64,000 nt of DNA from Streptomyces sp. G44 (GCF_016905445.1 NZ_JAFEXF010000009.1:19406-83405), one strand, 5' to 3'. Positions 9,148 to 19,972 are shown, numbered from the stretch's first letter. Notes: a model not told the origin generated them from the letters alone. Made by a program: numbers and translations.

Positions 9148-9169
9148 CCGGGAGCCTCCGGGCTCCCGG
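9148..9169 (+). terminator. Short hairpin between cebG and bglC
   Basis: CCGGGAGCC (9148-9156) pairs exactly with GGCTCCCGG (9161-9169) around a four-base loop. It has no T-tract. It may be a partial terminator or an mRNA-stabilising stem. Confidence 0.55.
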
Positions 9170-9229
9170 GCTTCCCCCCCCGCCCTCACCTCCCCTTCGC
9201 CTTTCCCCGTACCCCTTTCCTCTCTTCCG

Positions 9230-9243
9230 TGGGAGCGCTTCCA
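9230..9243. promoter_or_regulatory. CebR operator overlapping the bglC ribosome binding site and start
   Basis: TGGGAGCGCTTCCA differs from the perfect palindrome at one base. Its GGGAG is also the bglC Shine-Dalgarno sequence, and its last A is the first base of the ATG. Repressor binding here would block transcription in progress or a promoter just upstream. Confidence 0.88.
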
Positions 9244-10661
9244 TGTCCGAATCCCTCGCCTTTCCCGCCGGTTTCCTCTGGGGCGCCGCCACCTCCGCGT
9301 ACCAGATCGAGGGCGCCGTGCGTGAGGACGGCCGTACCCCCTCCATCTGGGACACCTTCAGCCATACGCCGGGGCGCACGGCCGGTGGTGACACCGGTGA
9401 CGTCGCCGTCGAGCACTACCACCGCTACCGCGACGACGTGGCGCTCATGGCGGAACTCGGCCTGACCGCCTACCGGTTCTCCGTCTCCTGGTCACGGGTG
9501 CAGCCCACCGGGCGCGGCCCCGCCGTCCAGCGCGGCCTGGACTTCTACCGGCGCCTGGTCGACGAGCTGCTGGCCAAGGGCATCGCGCCCGCCGTGACGC
9601 TCTACCACTGGGACCTGCCCCAGGAGCTGGAGGACACGGGCGGCTGGCCGGCGCGCGAGACGGCGTACCGCTTCGCCGAGTACGCGAGCTTCGTCGCCGA
9701 GGCGCTGGGCGACCGCGTCGAGTCCTGGATCACCCTCAACGAACCGTGGTGCAGCGCCTTCCTCGGCTACGGCTCCGGCGTCCACGCCCCCGGCCGCACC
9801 GACCCCGCGGCCGCCCTCCAGGCCGCGCACCACCTCAACCTCGCGCACGGCCTCGGCACCCAGGCGCTGCGCGCCGCCCTGCCGGCCCGTGCCCGGGTCG
9901 CGGTGAGCCTCAACTCCGCGGTGGTCAGGGCGGTCTCCGGCTCCGCGCCGGACATGGACGCCCGGCGGCGCATCGACAACCTCGCCAACGGCGTCTTCCA
10001 CGGCCCGATGCTGCACGGCGCCTACCCGGCGGACCTGCCGGCGGACACCGCGCGGGTCACCGACTGGTCCTGTGTCCGGGACGGCGACCTGGCCGCCATC
10101 CACCAGCCGCTGGACGCGCTGGGGCTCAACTACTACACGCCCGCGCTGGTGTCGGCCGCTCCCGAGGGCGGCAGTTCGAGCGCCGACGGGCACGGGGCGA
10201 GCGACCACTCCCCCTGGCCCGCGGCCGAGGACGTGGCGTTCCACCAGACGCCGGGCGAGCGCACCGCGATGGGCTGGACCATCGACCCGACCGGGCTGCA
10301 CGAGCTGATCATGCGGTACACGCGGGAGGCGCCGGGGCTGCCGCTGTACATCACGGAGAACGGCGCGGCCTGCGACGACAAGCCCGATCCGGACGGCCGC
10401 GTGCACGACCCGGAGCGCATCGCCTACCTGCACGGCCATCTGGCCGCCGTCCGCCGCGCCCTCACCGACGGCGCCGATGTCCGCGGCTACTACCTCTGGT
10501 CACTCCTGGACAACTTCGAATGGGCGTACGGCTACAGCAAGCGGTTCGGGGCGGTGTACGTCGACTACGAGACGCAGGCCCGCGTCCCGAAGTCCAGCGC
10601 CCACTGGTATGCGGCGGTCGCCGCTGCGGGGGCGTTGCCGCGGGAGCCGGTGCTGGACTGA
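9243..10661 (+). CDS. bglC: BglC, cytoplasmic beta-glucosidase (GH1)
   Basis: A 472-residue glycoside hydrolase family 1 enzyme without a signal peptide. The acid/base glutamate is E167 in TLNEPW and the nucleophile is E372 in YITENGAA. The N-terminal [19 protein letters not shown] and the C-terminal [16 protein letters not shown] blocks are typical. It cleaves cellobiose and cellotriose imported by CebEFG into glucose, which also removes the CebR inducer. The start is fixed by GGGAG seven bases upstream, inside a CebR operator. A bidirectional hairpin separates it from the convergent kinase gene. Confidence 0.95.
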   Translation: MSESLAFPAGFLWGAATSAYQIEGAVREDGRTPSIWDTFSHTPGRTAGGDTGDVAVEHYHRYRDDVALMAELGLTAYRFSVSWSRVQPTGRGPAVQRGLDFYRRLVDELLAKGIAPAVTLYHWDLPQELEDTGGWPARETAYRFAEYASFVAEALGDRVESWITLNEPWCSAFLGYGSGVHAPGRTDPAAALQAAHHLNLAHGLGTQALRAALPARARVAVSLNSAVVRAVSGSAPDMDARRRIDNLANGVFHGPMLHGAYPADLPADTARVTDWSCVRDGDLAAIHQPLDALGLNYYTPALVSAAPEGGSSSADGHGASDHSPWPAAEDVAFHQTPGERTAMGWTIDPTGLHELIMRYTREAPGLPLYITENGAACDDKPDPDGRVHDPERIAYLHGHLAAVRRALTDGADVRGYYLWSLLDNFEWAYGYSKRFGAVYVDYETQARVPKSSAHWYAAVAAAGALPREPVLD

Positions 10662-10680
10662 GGTGGGTCCCTTCACTGCG

Positions 10681-10717
10681 GGTCCGCGGGGGCTGCTCGC
10701 GCAGTTCCCCGCGGACC
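10681..10717. terminator. Bidirectional hairpin between bglC and a sensor kinase gene
   Basis: GGTCCGCGGGG (10681-10691) pairs exactly with CCCCGCGGACC (10707-10717). The genes on both sides end here. Confidence 0.85.
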
Positions 10718-10741
10718 TGAGGGGCGAAGCCGAACGCCCCG

Positions 10742-12111
10742 TCAGGGGCGCCCCCGATGCCTCCGCCGCCGTCCCACCACACCCCCACGGCCCCGCTCAC
10801 CGCCTCCCCGCTGGATCCACACCCGGACCTCCGCCCCGCCCAGCACCGAGCGGCCGACCCGCACGTCACCCCCCGTCGACTCGGCCAGCCGGCGCACGAT
10901 GTCCAGGCCGAGGCCCGTCGACCCGTCCTCCCCCGAACCCGCGCCCCGCGCCAGCGCCGCCTCGGGGTCGGGGATCCCCGGCCCCGCGTCGGAGACGAGG
11001 ACGATCACCGCGTCCTCGGCGCTGTGCACGTCCACCGAGAACGCCGTGCCCTCGGGCGTGTGCCGGAAGACATTGCCGAGCAACGCGTCGACGGCGGCGA
11101 CCAGTTCACCCCGGGACACCGGGATGCGCACGGGCCGCTCCACCCCGGCCACCCGCGCCTCGCGCCCCTCGTCCTCCGCCAGCGCCGACCAGAAGGCCAT
11201 CCGCTCGCGGATCACCTCGGCGGCGTCGCACCCCGGCCCGGTGCCGGCCGCCGCCCCGGTCCGGGGCCTGGCCTCCCGCGCCGTGCGGATGATCGTGTCG
11301 ACCTCGCGCTCCAGCGTCTCGACGGCCGTCCGCGTCTGCTCGGCCGCCGGGCCGTCGCCGAGCGAGGCCGCGTTCAGCCGCAGTACGGTCAGCGGCGTCC
11401 GCAGACGGTGCGAGAGATCCGCCGCAAGCTCCCGCTCGTTGGCGAGGAGCTGCACCACCTGGTCCGCCATGGAGTTGAACGCCACCGCCGCCAGCCGCAG
11501 TTCGGTCGGCCCCTCCTCCGGCACCCGCGCCCCCAGCTTCCCCTCCCCGAGGTCGTGCGCGGCGCCCACCAGGCGCTTCGCCGGCTGGACCATGCGTACG
11601 CCGAGCCGGTCCGCGACCGCCACGGAGCCGATGACGAGCGCGACGCCGACGCCCGCGAGGACCAGCCACGCCGTCGTCACGCCGTTGCTGACCTCGGTCT
11701 CGGGCACGTAGATCTCCACGACCGCCGTCCCGGAGCTGAGCGCGGTCGGCTGGAGGACCACGAAGCCGCCGGGCACCGCGGTGGTCCTGGCCCGGCCCTC
11801 CTCACGGGTGGCCGCCACGGCCCGCACGTCGGCCCGCGGGTCACCGACCTCGAAGGCGGGCGCGCCGCCGACCGCCGGTACGTGGACGGCCATCCGCCCC
11901 TCACCGCCCGCCTCGGAGGTGGCGACGGCCCGGGTCAGCTCCTCGCGGTCGGTGGTGACGGAGAGCGTGGGGGCCATGCCCGCGCCGTGCCGCTCGGCGT
12001 TCGAGAGGGCGCGGTCCCTGGCCATCTCCTTGACGACGAGGCCGAGCGGTACCGCGAAGGCCACCACGACCATCGTCGTGACGGCCAGGCAGACCTTGAC
12101 GAGCGCCCACC

Positions 12112-12115
<4 letters not shown>
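10742..12115 (-). CDS. Sensor histidine kinase (HisKA/HATPase_c), OmpR-type partner
   Basis: A 457-residue membrane kinase. Transmembrane segments at about 5-28 and 160-180 enclose an extracytoplasmic sensor of about 130 residues. A HAMP segment follows, then the HisKA box with phospho-acceptor His in DLSHRLRTPL, then the ATPase with N-box-like LLGNVFRHTPEG, DAGPGIPD and GSTGLGLDIVRRLAES. The GTG start overlaps the stop of the response regulator gene by four bases (GTGA), so the two are translationally coupled with the regulator first. The C-terminal ~25 residues are Arg/Gly-rich. The stimulus cannot be told from sequence. Confidence 0.93.
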
Positions 12116-12816
<701 letters not shown>

Positions 12817-12894
12817 GGGCGGCACCGTACGCCATACGGGGGAACGCGGTCCTCGCGGGACAACGCCGCGCCGCGTGGTGCAGTATGGCCCGCG

Positions 12895-13434
12895 ATGCGC
12901 AGAGGATTCGTACACGCGGTCGCATGGTCGCTGGCCACGGGCGCGGCGGTCACGCTGTCGTGGTGGGGCGTCCACACGGTGCTGACGGGTACCGCCTACG
13001 ACCCGCCGCGCGCCCTGCCGCTGGCGGCCGACGGCGGCGGCGCGGAGGCGCTGTCGTCCTCGACGCACCGCCCCGCCCCGTCACCGGCCGAGAAGTCACC
13101 GCGCTCGCCCGGGCCCACGGACCCCCCGCGAGCCCCGAGGTCCCCCGAACCGTCCAAGACCCGCACCGAAGCGACGCGGGGGGACCCGCCGCCGTCGGTC
13201 GCGCCGGGAGCCGGGACGGTGAAGAGCTACCGCACCAAGGGCGGCCGGGTCGTCCTCGACCTCGGTGCGCACTCCGCGAGCCTGGTCTCGGCGACCCCTG
13301 CGGCGGGCTGGTCGGTGCAGACGTGGCGGCAGGAGGCCTGGATCCGCGTGGAGTTCAGCTCGGGCACGGACCGGCTGACGGTCTTCTGCACCTGGCACGA
13401 CACCGCGCCCCGGGTCGAGATCAACACGTACTGA
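12895..13434 (+). CDS. Small exported or membrane-anchored protein, Pro/Ser-rich linker, unknown function
   Basis: A 179-residue protein. The N-terminus (MRRGFVHAVAWSL...) has a positive start and one hydrophobic segment (about 8-30), read as a signal anchor. Residues about 45-105 are low-complexity Pro/Ser/Thr/Lys. The C-terminal ~75 residues form a compact domain (VVLDLGAHSASLVSATPAAG, then RLTVFCTWHDTAPRVEINTY). It is transcribed divergently from the two-component pair, so control by that system is plausible. No known family is recognised. Confidence 0.7.
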   Translation: MRRGFVHAVAWSLATGAAVTLSWWGVHTVLTGTAYDPPRALPLAADGGGAEALSSSTHRPAPSPAEKSPRSPGPTDPPRAPRSPEPSKTRTEATRGDPPPSVAPGAGTVKSYRTKGGRVVLDLGAHSASLVSATPAAGWSVQTWRQEAWIRVEFSSGTDRLTVFCTWHDTAPRVEINTY

Positions 13435-13488
13435 GCCGAGACCGGCACGGCGTGGCGCGCGACGGGCGGCACGTACCGACGCGCGGCG

Positions 13489-14352
13489 TCACCTGAAGAC
13501 GGACGGCGGCGGCGCCGGCGAGGCGACCGCGCCGGCGTCCGTCACGACGGCCGCTCCCCCGCTGAAGTCCCGCAGCCCGCGCCCGTGTTCGACCCTGGCG
13601 GGGTGCGGGTCGCTCGCGCTGCGCCGGGTCAGCTCGGCGACGGGCAGCGCCGCGGCGCAGCCGAGGAGCACGGCGTTGCCGAACCGCTTGCCGCGCAGCA
13701 CGGCGGGGTCGGCGACGAGCGCGAGTTCGGGGAAGAGCGCGGCGGCGGTGGCGAGCTGACCGCGCAGATGCGCGAGCGGCGGCCCGTCGGCGAGGTTGGC
13801 GACGTAGTACCCGCCGGGCGCCAGGACCCGGCGGACATCGGTGAGGAACTCCGTGCTGGTGAGGTGCGCGGGGGTGCGGGCGCCGCTGAAGACGTCGGCG
13901 ATGACGAGGTCCGCCCAGCCGTCGGCGATCTTCGCGAGGCCTTCGCGGGCGTCGGTGCCGCGCACCCGCACCCGGGCCTGCGGGTCGAGCGGCAGCTCGC
14001 GCCGGACGAGCTGGATGAGCGCCGTGTCGCGCTCGACGATCTGCTGGGTGGAGCGGGGGCGGGTCGCCGCTATGTACCGGGCGAGGGTGAAGGCGCCGCC
14101 GCCGAGGTGCACCGCGCGTATCGGCTTGCCCGCGGGTGCGACGAGGTCGGCGATGTGACCGATCCTGCGCTGGTACTCGAAGTCGAGGTACGCGGGGTCG
14201 TCGAGGTCCACGTGGGACTGCGGGGCGCCGTCCACGAGCAGCGTCCACGCCCGCGGCCTGTCCCGGTCCGGCAGGAGTTCGGCGAGCCCGCCGTCCACCT
14301 TCTCGACGACTGCCTCGGACGCCGCTTCCCGGGCTCGCCTGTTCCTTGCCAT
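13489..14352 (-). CDS. Spermidine-synthase-like methyltransferase-fold protein
   Basis: A 287-residue protein with a Rossmann fold of the spermine/spermidine synthase type. Residues about 75-100 hold the nucleotide loop (VHLGGGAFTLARYIAAT) followed by the ribose-binding acidic block ERDTALIQLVRRELPL. GTDAREGL and DLVIADVFSGARTPAHLTSTEFL occupy the motif II/III positions. The aspartates of true polyamine synthases are not clearly conserved, so polyamine synthesis is doubtful; many actinobacterial members are fused to membrane domains or are uncharacterised. The start is the ATG whose product begins MARNRRAREA. Confidence 0.8.
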   Translation of the reverse strand: MARNRRAREAASEAVVEKVDGGLAELLPDRDRPRAWTLLVDGAPQSHVDLDDPAYLDFEYQRRIGHIADLVAPAGKPIRAVHLGGGAFTLARYIAATRPRSTQQIVERDTALIQLVRRELPLDPQARVRVRGTDAREGLAKIADGWADLVIADVFSGARTPAHLTSTEFLTDVRRVLAPGGYYVANLADGPPLAHLRGQLATAAALFPELALVADPAVLRGKRFGNAVLLGCAAALPVAELTRRSASDPHPARVEHGRGLRDFSGGAAVVTDAGAVASPAPPPSVFR

Positions 14353-14439
14353 CAGACCATTATCGGCGTACGCGGACGAAGCGGCCCGGCGGCGGTGCGG
14401 GGACGAGGGGCCGGCGCGGGGGCGGGGCGGCGGGAGCGG

Positions 14440-14976
14440 TCAGCGGCAGTTGTCGGCGGCCTCGATGGTGCGGGCCGCCTGGCCGAGCGCGGCCCGCAGG
14501 ACGGCGGGGTCCGTGACGGGGTCGGTCCCGCCGCCGGGCGGCAGGAGCCAGCCGGTGCCCGCGACCGGTGGCTCGGGGACGGCGGGGGCGGGGCCCGGCT
14601 CCGTGGACACCTGTGCGGGGCCGGTCGCCGCGGTCACGCGGGTGCCCCGCCCGAAGGTCTGTGTGCAGGCGCTGCCCGGCAGGTCCCAGCCGTCCGCGGT
14701 GCCGGGCGGCACCAGGAAGCCGAGGGTGTCGCAGGTGCCGTCGTGCAGGACGGGGCCGATGGTGTCGCCCGCGCCGCGGCGCAGGATGTCGACCGCTTCG
14801 AGCCCCTGCCGGGCCGGGACGGTGACCAGGTCACAGCATTCCTCGCCGCAGGGGTCCGCGTCGGGGGGCGGCGCGCTGCCGTCCTGGGTGGGCCGGTGCC
14901 GTGCCGTCGTCCGTGAGGCCGGGGACGCGCCGCTGTCCGTACGGGAGTCGCTGTTCTGCATGCCGATCTCCAACAA
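14440..14976 (-). CDS. Cysteine-containing orphan related to the primase/polymerase-like protein at 23.7 kb
   Basis: A 178-residue protein. The start is taken as TTG because AGGAGG lies seven bases upstream; an ATG at 14961 is the alternative. After a polar N-terminus comes the block DPCGEECCDLVTVPARQGLEAVD, then GPVLHDG, LGFLVPPGTA and GTGWLLPPG. The order and spacing (PCG-x4-5-D-[LV]-V-[TS]-VPA, GPV, PPGTA/APGTA, W-L-x-P) match the 217-residue protein at 23700-24353, so they appear to be one family. In Streptomyces annotation such proteins are often called bifunctional DNA primase/polymerase, but the catalytic acidic motifs are not evident. Function unknown. Confidence 0.7.
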   Translation of the reverse strand: MLEIGMQNSDSRTDSGASPASRTTARHRPTQDGSAPPPDADPCGEECCDLVTVPARQGLEAVDILRRGAGDTIGPVLHDGTCDTLGFLVPPGTADGWDLPGSACTQTFGRGTRVTAATGPAQVSTEPGPAPAVPEPPVAGTGWLLPPGGGTDPVTDPAVLRAALGQAARTIEAADNCR

Positions 14977-15270
14977 GGGGACCCCTCCTCGCGAATGCGG
15001 GAGCTGTTCGGATCTCCCACTCCACATGGTTCAACGCGACTCTGCGTCAACAGGCACTGCGGCACGCCGCCGCAAAGGATGGCAGTTCATGGCAGATCGT
15101 GGGTGAGATATCCGGTTTGTAGCCAAACCCCGTGTGTCGGCCTCGTCACAGCGGGTACGTTCGTGCTCCGCCGGAACAGGGGTCGCCCCGCGAGATCCCG
15201 AGCGCGGGCGCGGCGTCCAGTGCGCCAGCGTGTGCGCGGCCCGGCACGCTCCGCACGAGAGGGTCCGGCC

Positions 15271-16815
15271 ATGGCGTCGTCACCGGTGGCATCGTCAACT
15301 CAGTCCCCGCGACCGAACCTTGCCTTCCGGCAACTGCGCGGACAGCGTTCGCCCGGCGAGTTCGCCGCGGCGGTCCGGCGGGCCGCGCGCGAGATCGGCG
15401 AGCGTGTCAGCTGTGATGCGCGCTACGTCGGACGCGTGGAGGCGGGTGATATCCGCTGCCCCAACTACGCCTACGAGCGTGTGTTCCTGCACATGTTCCC
15501 CGGCCGGACCCTGGCGGATCTCGGGTTCGCGCCTCGTGCGCAGGTCCGCGGCAGGGGGGCGCGCGCCGACACCGGGGCGCCGCACGGGCCCGGCACCCCC
15601 CGGAGCACCCGGAGCACCCGGAGCACCACTGACACCACTGACACCCCCGACACCTCTGACACCTCTGGCATTACCGGCACCACGAAGACCCCCCACACCA
15701 CGATCCACTTGTACGAGTCCCATCCGTCCGGGTCCGACCCCCGCGCCTGCGATCCGTACGCGATCCAGACTCACGAGGAGAGCGACGTGCGACGTCGCGC
15801 GTTCATGACCGGCTCCACCGCCACCGTGGCCACCGCGTCCCTGGGCCCCGTCGGGCTCGCCCTGAGCGGACCGGCCGAGGCCGCCGCCCGGCGCGGCCGC
15901 GGCATCGGCGAGGCCGAGGTCGACGCGGTCGAAGAGGCCGTACGCAAGATCAGACTGCTCGACGACCGGCACGGCGCCGACGGTCTCTACCGGCGCGCCG
16001 CCGCCCCGCTGCGCACCGCCTACGCCCTGCTCGACGCGGGCACCACCCGGCAGTCCACCTCGGACCGGCTGCACGCGGGCGCCGGAGAGCTGGCCATCTC
16101 GGTGGGCTGGCTGGCGCACGACTCGGGCCGCCTGGACGACGCCCGCTCGCACTACGCCGAGGCCCTCGCCACGGCCCGGGTCTCCTCGGACTCCGCCCTG
16201 GAGGCGCACGCCTTCTGCAACACCGCCTTCCTCGCCCGCGACGCGGGGCGTCCCCGGGAGGCCGTGCGCGCCGCGCAGGCGGCCACCAGCGCCGCCCGGC
16301 ACGGCGGTTCCCACCGGCTGCTCTCGCTCCTCGCGCTGCGTGAGGCCGGGGGCTGGGCGGGGCTCGGCGACCGGGCGGGCTGCGAACAGTCGCTGGCCCG
16401 CGCGCACGCCCTCTTCGACCGCGGCCCCTCGGACGCCGACCCGGAGTGGATGAGCTTCTACGGCCCGGCCGAACTGGAGGGCCTGGAGGCGCAGTGCTGG
16501 TCGGCGCTCGGCGAGTGGGAGCGGGCGGCCCGGCACGCGCGGCGCGCGGCGGCCACGGCCTGCGCGCAGACCCCGCAGTTCACCCGGAACATCGCGCTCT
16601 ACACCGCCGAGCTGGCCGACGACCTGGCCCGCGCGGGGCGCCCCGACGAGGCGGCGACGGCGGGCCTGCGGGTGCTCGCGCTCCTCGACGAGGTGCAGTC
16701 GTCCCGCGTCCAGTCGATGCTCGCGACGACCGCGCGGGTGCTCCTGCCGCACCGCAGGGCCTCCGGGGTGGGCGGCTTCCTGGAGCGGCACGCCGCGCTG
16801 CCGCGGGCCGTGTAG
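15271..16815 (+). CDS. HTH-like/TPR regulatory protein with an internal twin-arginine-like segment
   Basis: A 514-residue protein. Residues about 15-90 are a cryptic helix-turn-helix-like domain (LRGQRSPGEFAAAVRRAAREIG, then RYVGRVEAGDIRCPNYAYER). A Thr/Asp/Ser repeat linker (about 110-150) follows. A segment at about 170-205 reads RRRAFMTGSTATVATASLGP, resembling a twin-arginine signal in the middle of the chain. The rest is alpha-helical with tetratricopeptide-like repeats (AISVGWLAHDSGRLDDARSH and similar). This layout recalls NsdA-type Streptomyces regulators that restrain antibiotic production, but the assignment is by architecture only. The ATG follows GAGAGGG-like sequence. Confidence 0.75.
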   Translation: MASSPVASSTQSPRPNLAFRQLRGQRSPGEFAAAVRRAAREIGERVSCDARYVGRVEAGDIRCPNYAYERVFLHMFPGRTLADLGFAPRAQVRGRGARADTGAPHGPGTPRSTRSTRSTTDTTDTPDTSDTSGITGTTKTPHTTIHLYESHPSGSDPRACDPYAIQTHEESDVRRRAFMTGSTATVATASLGPVGLALSGPAEAAARRGRGIGEAEVDAVEEAVRKIRLLDDRHGADGLYRRAAAPLRTAYALLDAGTTRQSTSDRLHAGAGELAISVGWLAHDSGRLDDARSHYAEALATARVSSDSALEAHAFCNTAFLARDAGRPREAVRAAQAATSAARHGGSHRLLSLLALREAGGWAGLGDRAGCEQSLARAHALFDRGPSDADPEWMSFYGPAELEGLEAQCWSALGEWERAARHARRAAATACAQTPQFTRNIALYTAELADDLARAGRPDEAATAGLRVLALLDEVQSSRVQSMLATTARVLLPHRRASGVGGFLERHAALPRAV

Positions 16816-16832
16816 GCGCCGGGCGGTGCCGG

Positions 16833-17426
16833 TCAGGTCAGGTGGCCCGTCTCGTTCCACGACTCGATGGCGGGCTCTCCGTAGGCCCAGCCGAGGACCG
16901 ACAGGGACGTCGGGTTGAGGCGGACGCGGGCCGCGAAGCCGATGTCGAGGCCGAGCCAGCGCGCGCCGATGACCCGCAGGATGTGGCCGTGCGCGAAGAC
17001 CAGCACGTCGCGGTCGGCGCTCCTGGCCCACTCCACCACCTCGTCCGCGCGGGCGGACACCTGGGCGAGGGTCTCGCCGCCGGGGACGCCGTCGCGCCAG
17101 ATGAGCCAGCCGGGGCGGACCGCCTGGATGTCGGCCGGGGTCATGCCGTCGTAGTCGCCGTAATCGAACTCCATGAGCGTGTCCCACGGGCGGGCGCGGT
17201 CCCCGAAGCCGGCGAGCTCGCAGGTCTCCCGCGCGCGGGAGAGCGGGCTCGTGCGCACCTCGACGTCCGGGAGGCCGTCGTAGGGCGCGCGGTGCAGGCG
17301 CTCGCCCAGGAGCTTCGCGCCCCTACGGCCCTCGTCGAGGAGCGGGATGTCCGTCCTGCCGGTGTGCTTGCCGGACAGTGACCATTCCGTCTGTCCGTGC
17401 CGGGCCAGCAGGATGCGGGGTGCCAT
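16833..17426 (-). CDS. Histidine phosphatase family protein (phosphoglycerate-mutase-like)
   Basis: A 197-residue cytoplasmic enzyme. The catalytic RHG motif is at residues about 9-11 in [21 protein letters not shown], with the second histidine in [19 protein letters not shown] and the conserved RARETCE arginine block between. This makes it a small-molecule phosphatase rather than a glycolytic mutase. The substrate is unknown. The ATG has GGAGAG nearby. It is convergent with the TPR regulator gene. Confidence 0.9.
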   Translation of the reverse strand: MAPRILLARHGQTEWSLSGKHTGRTDIPLLDEGRRGAKLLGERLHRAPYDGLPDVEVRTSPLSRARETCELAGFGDRARPWDTLMEFDYGDYDGMTPADIQAVRPGWLIWRDGVPGGETLAQVSARADEVVEWARSADRDVLVFAHGHILRVIGARWLGLDIGFAARVRLNPTSLSVLGWAYGEPAIESWNETGHLT

Positions 17427-17699
17427 GGGTGGATCTCTCCAAGCTGTCGCGCTGTTTCGTGCGGTGCGCGGACCGGGCGTGTCGCCCTCCCACTGGGGGC
17501 GTGTCCGCCCTCCCACCGGGGACGTGTCCGCCCTTCCATCATCACCCACCTGTGATCGACGGCTCGTCCGGGCCCGCAACCCCTCGGTCGATCTCTGCGT
17601 CTCCCACCACCGGGGGGGCGCCCCCGTGGTCCTCGCGTACGCCGTAAAGTGACGCGGCGGCCAGCACCGAGTGAACAGAGATGATGGGGGACCGACCGG

Positions 17700-18773
17700 A
17701 TGCCGAAGAAGGACGTGCCAGGCACCGGCCGCACGATGGACCACCGGCTGCGCTGGTGGACCGAACTGCCGCTGATCGTGCTGGTGTACGCCGCGTACTC
17801 GGCGGGGCGGCTGCTCGCGCGGGGCGATGTCTCCAGCGCCGTCGACCACGGCATCGGCATCCTTGAGGCCGAGCGGTTCCTGCGACTCGACGCGGAGAGC
17901 CCGCTGAACCGTCTTTTCACCGCGCACGCCTGGATCGGCGTCCCGGCGGACTTCTGGTACGCCTCGCTGCACTATCTCGTCACGCCGGCCGTGCTGGTCT
18001 GGCTCTTCCGCAGCCGCGCGGTGCACTACCGCGCGGCACGCGCGTGGCTGATGACCTCCACCCTGATCGGTCTGGTCGGCTTCACGCTCCTGCCGACGTG
18101 TCCGCCGCGGCTGCTGAGCGCGGGCCACGGCTTCGTCGACACCATGGCGCAGTACAGCGACTACGGCTGGTGGGGCGCAGAGGCGAGCGCGCCGCGCGGG
18201 CTCGGCGGCATGACCAACCAGTACGCGGCCATGCCGAGCCTCCACGTCGGGTGGGCGCTGTGGTGCGGCGTGATGCTGTGGCGGCACGGGCGCTCGCCGC
18301 TGACGCGCGCCGCCGCGGTCGCCTACCCCCTCATCACCACGGTCGTCGTGATGGGCACCGCCAACCACTACTTCCTCGACGCGGTCGCGGGCGCGGTCGT
18401 GATGGGCGTCGGGCTGCTGCTCGTACGGCCCGTGCGGCGGCTCACGGACCCGGTGACGGAGCGGCTGCGGGAGCGGTTCCTGCGGCCCGCCGCGGTCCCG
18501 TCCCTCGTGGTCCCGCCGGCCCCGCGGCCCGGCACGCCGTCCGGCCCGCGGACCGTTCCCCAGCCCGTCGCCCGGTCCGTCGCTCCGGCGGCCACGGCGG
18601 CGTCCGTCACCGCCCCTTCCGCCACAGAGTCCTCGATTGTCAGTGGCGGATGCCAGACTTCACCGGGTGAGCGATTTCCCCGACAGCGCAAGCACAGTGC
18701 CCTCCCAGGCGCCGCCGAGCCCAGCGCCCACCCCGCCGGCGCGGGGGAAGGCGCTGCGGCACCGGCTCGCTGA
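17700..18773 (+). CDS. PAP2-superfamily integral membrane phosphatase/transferase-like protein
   Basis: A 357-residue protein with about five or six membrane spans at 15-250. It has the inositol-phosphorylceramide-synthase-like/PAP2 pattern: TCPPRLL near the middle, [21 protein letters not shown] (the SxxH-type motif), and later [21 protein letters not shown] (H and D of motif C3). It probably acts on a lipid phosphate at the membrane. The C-terminal ~100 residues are Pro/Ala/Ser-rich, and the last ~35 codons lie over the start of the next gene in another frame. That 107-base overlap is unusual, so the true end or the next start may differ. Confidence 0.82.
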   Translation: MPKKDVPGTGRTMDHRLRWWTELPLIVLVYAAYSAGRLLARGDVSSAVDHGIGILEAERFLRLDAESPLNRLFTAHAWIGVPADFWYASLHYLVTPAVLVWLFRSRAVHYRAARAWLMTSTLIGLVGFTLLPTCPPRLLSAGHGFVDTMAQYSDYGWWGAEASAPRGLGGMTNQYAAMPSLHVGWALWCGVMLWRHGRSPLTRAAAVAYPLITTVVVMGTANHYFLDAVAGAVVMGVGLLLVRPVRRLTDPVTERLRERFLRPAAVPSLVVPPAPRPGTPSGPRTVPQPVARSVAPAATAASVTAPSATESSIVSGGCQTSPGERFPRQRKHSALPGAAEPSAHPAGAGEGAAAPAR

Positions 18774-19872
18774 GCTGCGCGGCGGCGGCGACGTACCGGC
18801 ACAGCCGCTGGACGCCCGCGCGCTCGCCGCGCTCGCGGCCAACCCCGGTTGCAGTCGGCGCGCGCTGCTCGACGGGGCGGGCGTGGACAAGACGGCGCTG
18901 GCCCGTTCGCTGGGCTCGCCCTCCGGCTTCGGGCAGTCCCAGTTCGCGTTCATGCGGGGCAACGCCTTCGAGGCGCGGGTCAAGGCGGACGGCGGCGCGG
19001 AGCTGCTGCGGCTGACCCAGGGCCGCCTCGGCGGCGGTCCCGAGCCGGTGCCGGGCGAGTCCGCCGTCCCCGACCTCGCGGCGGCGGGCCCCGAGGGCCG
19101 GGCGGCGCGCACGGCGCTGGCGCTGCGCGAGGCCACGGAGTCCGGCGGCTGGACGCTCCTCGACCACCCCATGCTCGCGCTGGACGTCGCGGGGACGCCC
19201 GCCTTCCTGGAGCCGGACGCGGTGGTCGTCCATCCGGACGGCGGCTGGACGGTCGTGGAGATCAAGTCCTTCCCGATGATCGACGGTTCGGCGGACGCGG
19301 CGAAGGTGGGCGCGGCGGCCCGCCAGGCCGCGGTGTACGCGCTGGCGCTGGAGCGGGTGGCCGCGCGCCTGGACCCGGCGCCCCGCATCCGGCACCACGT
19401 CCTGCTGGTCTGCCCCAAGGACTTCTCGAACCTCCCCACGGCCTCCGCGATCGACGTCCGCAAGCAACTGGCGGTGACCAGGCGCCAATTGGCGCGCCTC
19501 ACCCGGGTCGAGGACATCGCGGCCCGGCTCCCCGAGGGCACGACCTTCGATGTGCGCCGCCCCGCCGCCGAGCTGACGGCGGCGGTCGAGGCGGTCCCCG
19601 CGACGTACGCCCCCGAGTGCCTCTCCGCCTGCGAGCTGGCCTTCCACTGCCGCACCCGCGCCCGCGAGCAGGGCGAGGTGACCTCCCTGGGCCGCTCGGT
19701 CCGGGGCGAGCTCGGCGGCCTGACGACGATCGGTGAGATCCTCGCGGCGGCGGAAGGCGCCTCGGGCGACGCCGACGACCCCGCGGTGGCGACGCTGCGG
19801 CGGGCGGCGGCGCTGCGGCACGAGGCGCTGGCGGGCGCGGGCGCGGGCGCAGGCGCCTCGGGGAGGCCGTGA
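18667..19872 (+). CDS. RecB/Cas4-type PD-(D/E)XK nuclease with predicted Fe-S cluster
   Basis: A 401-residue protein. The nuclease signature is complete: E102 in NAFEARV, D184 in EPDAVVV, E198-x-K200 in VVEIKSF, and the Q-x3-Y motif at Q220 (RQAAVYALAL). Four cysteines have the split layout of Fe-S nucleases such as AddB, Cas4 and Dna2: C62 before the core and C318, C322 and C328 after it (PECLSACELAFHC). These proteins cut or resect single-stranded DNA. The GTG start at 18667 lacks a clear ribosome binding site and overlaps the upstream gene; an internal start near residue 28 is possible. Two further genes on the same strand follow, ending in an SF1 helicase. Confidence 0.88.
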   Translation: MSDFPDSASTVPSQAPPSPAPTPPARGKALRHRLAELRGGGDVPAQPLDARALAALAANPGCSRRALLDGAGVDKTALARSLGSPSGFGQSQFAFMRGNAFEARVKADGGAELLRLTQGRLGGGPEPVPGESAVPDLAAAGPEGRAARTALALREATESGGWTLLDHPMLALDVAGTPAFLEPDAVVVHPDGGWTVVEIKSFPMIDGSADAAKVGAAARQAAVYALALERVAARLDPAPRIRHHVLLVCPKDFSNLPTASAIDVRKQLAVTRRQLARLTRVEDIAARLPEGTTFDVRRPAAELTAAVEAVPATYAPECLSACELAFHCRTRAREQGEVTSLGRSVRGELGGLTTIGEILAAAEGASGDADDPAVATLRRAAALRHEALAGAGAGAGASGRP

Positions 19873-19972
19873 TGAGCGCCCGACGCCGGGTGAACCGGTC
19901 GGCGGGCGGGCAGAATCCGCCGCGAAGCGGCGGGCCGAGGACCGTTGCCCCGCAGACGAAGAAAGGCCGCAC

